Shown in pieces: positions 21,959 through 23,236 of a DNA stretch of 23,236 bases (position 1 is its first letter; each line of letters begins with the position of its first letter). Origin of the DNA: Candidatus Levybacteria bacterium RIFCSPLOWO2_01_FULL_39_10. Lineage in GTDB: Bacteria; Patescibacteriota; Microgenomatia; Levybacterales; UBA12049. The stretch is from the NCBI GenBank assembly GCA_001782515.1, contig MFOV01000004.1:18248-41483 (forward strand), given 5' to 3'. Both the position numbers and the translations under genes were made by a program. The notes beneath the pieces were generated by a model. It had not been told where the DNA came from and did no database searches. It was given only the letters and a program-made list of their open reading frames with translations.

Positions 21959-22668
21959 TATTTTAAAACCCCTCTATATAAATAAAATCCTTCGGCAAAA
22001 TCATTTAAGCTTTCAGCACCCCGAAGTGTTGCGAGAGAAGTAAGAGTTTTCTCAGACCTTGAGCTTGGAAATTCCCGCCATTGGGATTTATACAGTTTTA
22101 ACGCCTCAATCTTTTTATCCCATTCGTTTTTTGTCAGGGGAAGAAAACAGTTTTTTGGAGATTCAGGCTTTGTTGACCAGAAATCTGCAGGAAACTCATA
22201 TGAGATTGCTGTTGGGACAAAATGTTTTTCTTTTGATGATGTTCTAAGACAAGCGTGGGTTGCTTTCGCAGCTATAACGTGGTCTTGATTGTAGGAGTTG
22301 ACGCTTGGGAAGGCAACTATTGTAGGTTTAACTTTCTCAATCGATATCGGACTATCCCTCTCAATCATGTCTATTAGAGCCTTTTGTCCCAACAGATCAA
22401 GTCTTAAGTGAAACTTATTTCCTTCAAATGCAATGTGATATCTGTCGTAATCTAAGAATTTGGCAACGCGCTCAATTTCTAAATTCCTTTCATTTGCACT
22501 GGATGGGCCGGATTTTGAAAAATCGTTTGTGTCACCATTTGTTAAAAAAATTACATAGACTTTGCCGCCGTTTTCTTTTATTTTTTGAATCAGACCTCCG
22601 CATCCTATGATTTCATCATCAGGATGTGGAGCAATTACTAATAAACGTTCTCTTGATAGGGTAATCAC
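21958..22668 (-). CDS. PIG-L/LmbE family N-deacetylase, second copy
   Basis: The metal motif is LLVIAPHPDDEIIGCGG, with the ligand histidine and aspartates in APHPDDE, and YNQDHVIAAKA supplies the third histidine ligand. It resembles cytoplasmic PIG-L enzymes that deacetylate sugar nucleotides or glycosides. The start is uncertain. The frame is open to a GTG at 22770, but that would place the start inside the tRNA promoter (22761-22773). A GTG at 22668 (ITLSRERLLV follows) matches the usual distance to the HPDD motif and has a possible -10 TATTAT at 22697-22692. GTG 22701 is a further option. It is the first gene of the PIG-L, WbqC, GH18 operon and diverges from the nested tRNA genes. Confidence 0.85.
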   Translation of the reverse strand: MITLSRERLLVIAPHPDDEIIGCGGLIQKIKENGGKVYVIFLTNGDTNDFSKSGPSSANERNLEIERVAKFLDYDRYHIAFEGNKFHLRLDLLGQKALIDMIERDSPISIEKVKPTIVAFPSVNSYNQDHVIAAKATHACLRTSSKEKHFVPTAISYEFPADFWSTKPESPKNCFLPLTKNEWDKKIEALKLYKSQWREFPSSRSEKTLTSLATLRGAESLNDFAEGFYLYRGVLK

Positions 22669-22760
22669 AGAATTTGAGGCAGAATCTGAAAATAATAACA
22701 CACAAGCATTATCCTTTTCAAGAAAGAATATATGAATTAGTAATTTGAGGTTAATTTTAG

Positions 22761-22773
22761 TAAAATACACTTA
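22761..22773 (+). promoter_or_regulatory. Promoter -10 region of the nested tRNA-Gln locus
   Basis: TAAAATACACTTA, identical over 13 bases to the aspS promoter at 7634-7646. TAAAAT (22761-22766) ends 9 bp before the first base of the outer tRNA, which puts initiation almost at the tRNA 5' end. No good -35 is visible. Confidence 0.55.
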
Positions 22774-22788
22774 ATTGCCGGATCATCC

Positions 22789-22900
22789 TTGCCCCGCACC
22801 TTTAACATTGCGAGATCGTCTAATGGTAGGACAACGGACTCTGAATCCGTTTATCTACGTTCGAATCGTAGTCTCGCAGCAGAGAAAAGGTGCGGGGTAA
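22789..22900. repeat. 15-bp inverted repeat flanking the inner tRNA-Gln
   Basis: Left arm TTGCCCCGCACCTTT (22789-22803), right arm AAAGGTGCGGGGTAA (22886-22900). Twelve bp are perfectly paired next to the inner tRNA, then one G-T and two A-T pairs. Spacers to the inner tRNA are 5 and 6 nt. The arms sit exactly at the D-loop of the outer tRNA. Confidence 0.9.
22809..22879 (+). tRNA. Inner tRNA-Gln(CUG), nested in the D-loop of another tRNA
   Basis: A canonical 71-nt cloverleaf. Acceptor TGCGAGA/TCTCGCA (22809-22815 with 22872-22878), discriminator G22879. The D-arm is GTC, TAATGGTAG, GAC. The anticodon stem ACGGA/TCCGT has loop CTCTGAA and anticodon CUG at 22841-22843, reading CAG. The T-arm is CTACG, TTCGAAT, CGTAG. 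It has the U1-A72 pair typical of tRNA-Gln. No CCA is encoded. It is very similar to the outer gene through the anticodon arm and T-loop, so the two are probably paralogues. Confidence 0.95.
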
Positions 22901-22953
22901 AGTAGGATAGCGGACTCTGAATCCGTTCATCTTGGTTCGAATCCAAGTCCGGC

Positions 22954-23016
22954 AGCTGTTCGACTGCGCTCACAGCTATAGCAGGAGAACATCCCGAGCG
23001 AATGAAATGAGTCGAA
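22954..23016 (+). repeat. Palindromic element before the GIY-YIG gene
   Basis: AGCTGT (22954-22959) pairs with ACAGCT (22972-22977) around TCGACTGCGCTC. TTCGACTGCGCTC (22959-22971) has an imperfect inverted partner, GAGCG (22996-23000) plus AGTCGAA (23010-23016), split by nine bases. It overlaps the outer tRNA by two bases (A22954 and the discriminator G22955). TTCGACTxCGCTC-type palindromes are common repeats beside GIY-YIG genes, as I recall; their family is not verified here. Confidence 0.6.
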
Positions 23017-23018
23017 AG

Positions 23019-23236
23019 ATGACTTTTACTGTTTATATTCTCCGCACCTCTTCAAATACATTATATATTGGTCAGACGAATAATTTAAAAAAGAGGATGC
23101 TCGAACATAAAAAGAAAAGCTTAAAATCTGCAAGGTATATTCGTTATTTCAATTCCTTTGAACTTATTTATAGTGAAACGCTCTCTTCTCGTTCGGAAGC
23201 GATGAAAAGAGAATGGGAATTGAAGCAGTGGTCTCG
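23019..23236 (+). CDS. GIY-YIG nuclease-domain protein, N-terminal part (runs off the window)
   Basis: The ATG at 23019 opens a frame with no stop to the window end; 72 codons are visible. The sequence VYILRTSSNTLYIGQT contains the paired motif of the superfamily (Tyr6 and Tyr16 with Gly18). RMLEH carries the catalytic Arg26 and REWELK carries the metal-binding Glu65. Spacing and size fit the small stand-alone UPF0213/YhbQ-like proteins of about 80-100 residues, so little is missing. Such proteins may be DNA nucleases, but their physiological role is unclear. It lies 63 bp after the nested tRNA locus and directly after a palindromic repeat. Confidence 0.88.
   Translation, partial: MTFTVYILRTSSNTLYIGQTNNLKKRMLEHKKKSLKSARYIRYFNSFELIYSETLSSRSEAMKREWELKQWS

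Larger units (their letters stand above)
22776..22955 (+). tRNA. Outer tRNA-Gln(CUG), D-loop interrupted by an inner tRNA gene
   Basis: The acceptor TGCCGGA (22776-22782) pairs perfectly with TCCGGCA (22948-22954), and the discriminator is G22955. Positions 8-9 are TC and the D-stem is ATCC (22785-22788) with GGAT (22905-22908). The anticodon stem GCGGA/TCCGT encloses loop CTCTGAA, giving anticodon CUG (22917-22919). The variable loop is TCAT, and the T-arm is CTTGG, TTCGAAT, CCAAG (22931-22947). No CCA is encoded. The D-loop is expanded by about 115 bp: 22789-22803 pairs with 22886-22900 (15 bp with one G-T), and that helix encloses a complete second tRNA-Gln. A standard tRNA search may report only a truncated gene here. 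How a mature outer tRNA could form is unknown. Confidence 0.8.

Noticed and set aside
22669..22770. GTG 22770 as the start of the second PIG-L
   Set aside because: It lies within the tRNA promoter block and adds 34 residues with no family similarity. Kept only as an alternative.
22891..22955. Second tRNA-Gln read as a stand-alone gene starting at TGCGGGG (22891)
   Set aside because: This acceptor has a G-G mismatch and a wobble, and the D-arm would be only 12 nt. TGCCGGA at 22776 gives a perfect acceptor and a full D-stem, and TGCGGGG instead pairs with CCCCGCA of the insert helix.
1..23236. CRISPR array, rRNA genes, transposase or prophage genes
   Set aside because: No regularly spaced repeats, rRNA-like sequence or transposase/phage motifs were seen in any frame; the only repeats are the small elements listed.

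Overview
The window is AT-rich, gene-dense bacterial DNA with very short intergenic gaps. Convergent genes overlap by 4 to 26 bp and operon genes overlap by 1 to 4 bp. tRNA genes carry no encoded CCA. Many start codons lie only 6 to 10 bp downstream of a -10 box, which implies leaderless mRNAs. Compact versions of housekeeping proteins are present, such as an AspRS apparently without its GAD insertion. Together this suggests a Patescibacteria/CPR genome, perhaps Microgenomates. That placement is inference; nothing here fixes the taxonomy.

Layout. 1-973 (+): 3' end of secF, then a HIT-family protein. 963-4611 (-): cca, an ABC exporter and a YqeY-like protein, each with its own extended -10 promoter. 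4651-6414 (+): recJ, carrying short repeat-like insertions. 6407-7438 (-): an unknown helical protein. 7439-7645: divergent promoters around a 14-bp-stem three-way-junction palindrome. 7646-10011 (+): aspS and a D-Ala-D-Ala carboxypeptidase. 9986-11026 (-): an unknown membrane-anchored protein. 11067-13450 (+): a leaderless 43-codon leader ORF abutting gltX, then a Trp-rich membrane protein. 13532-13622: promoter, two hairpins and an intrinsic terminator just before a nucleotide-sugar dehydrogenase.

13626-22668 is an envelope-sugar region. It holds a WbpA-type UDP-sugar dehydrogenase overlapping a UXS-like decarboxylase, a DUF218-like unknown, a processive GT2 synthase, a protein with two eroded Nudix-like domains bracketed by 29/30-bp direct repeats, a PIG-L deacetylase, and a minus-strand operon of a second PIG-L, WbqC-like and GH18 proteins. 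The likely theme is synthesis, N-deacetylation and trimming of an aminosugar-containing surface polymer (inference).

The most striking feature is at 22776-22955. A complete tRNA-Gln(CUG) gene sits inside the D-loop of a second tRNA-Gln(CUG) gene. The two parts of the outer gene are joined by a 15-bp helix flanking the inner tRNA. The outer gene has a perfect 7-bp acceptor stem, 4-bp D-stem, T-arm and CUG anticodon arm, and it starts 9 bp after a -10 box that shares 13 bases with the aspS promoter. I know of no described bacterial tRNA-within-tRNA arrangement of this kind. The window ends in a GIY-YIG nuclease-domain gene preceded by a palindromic repeat.
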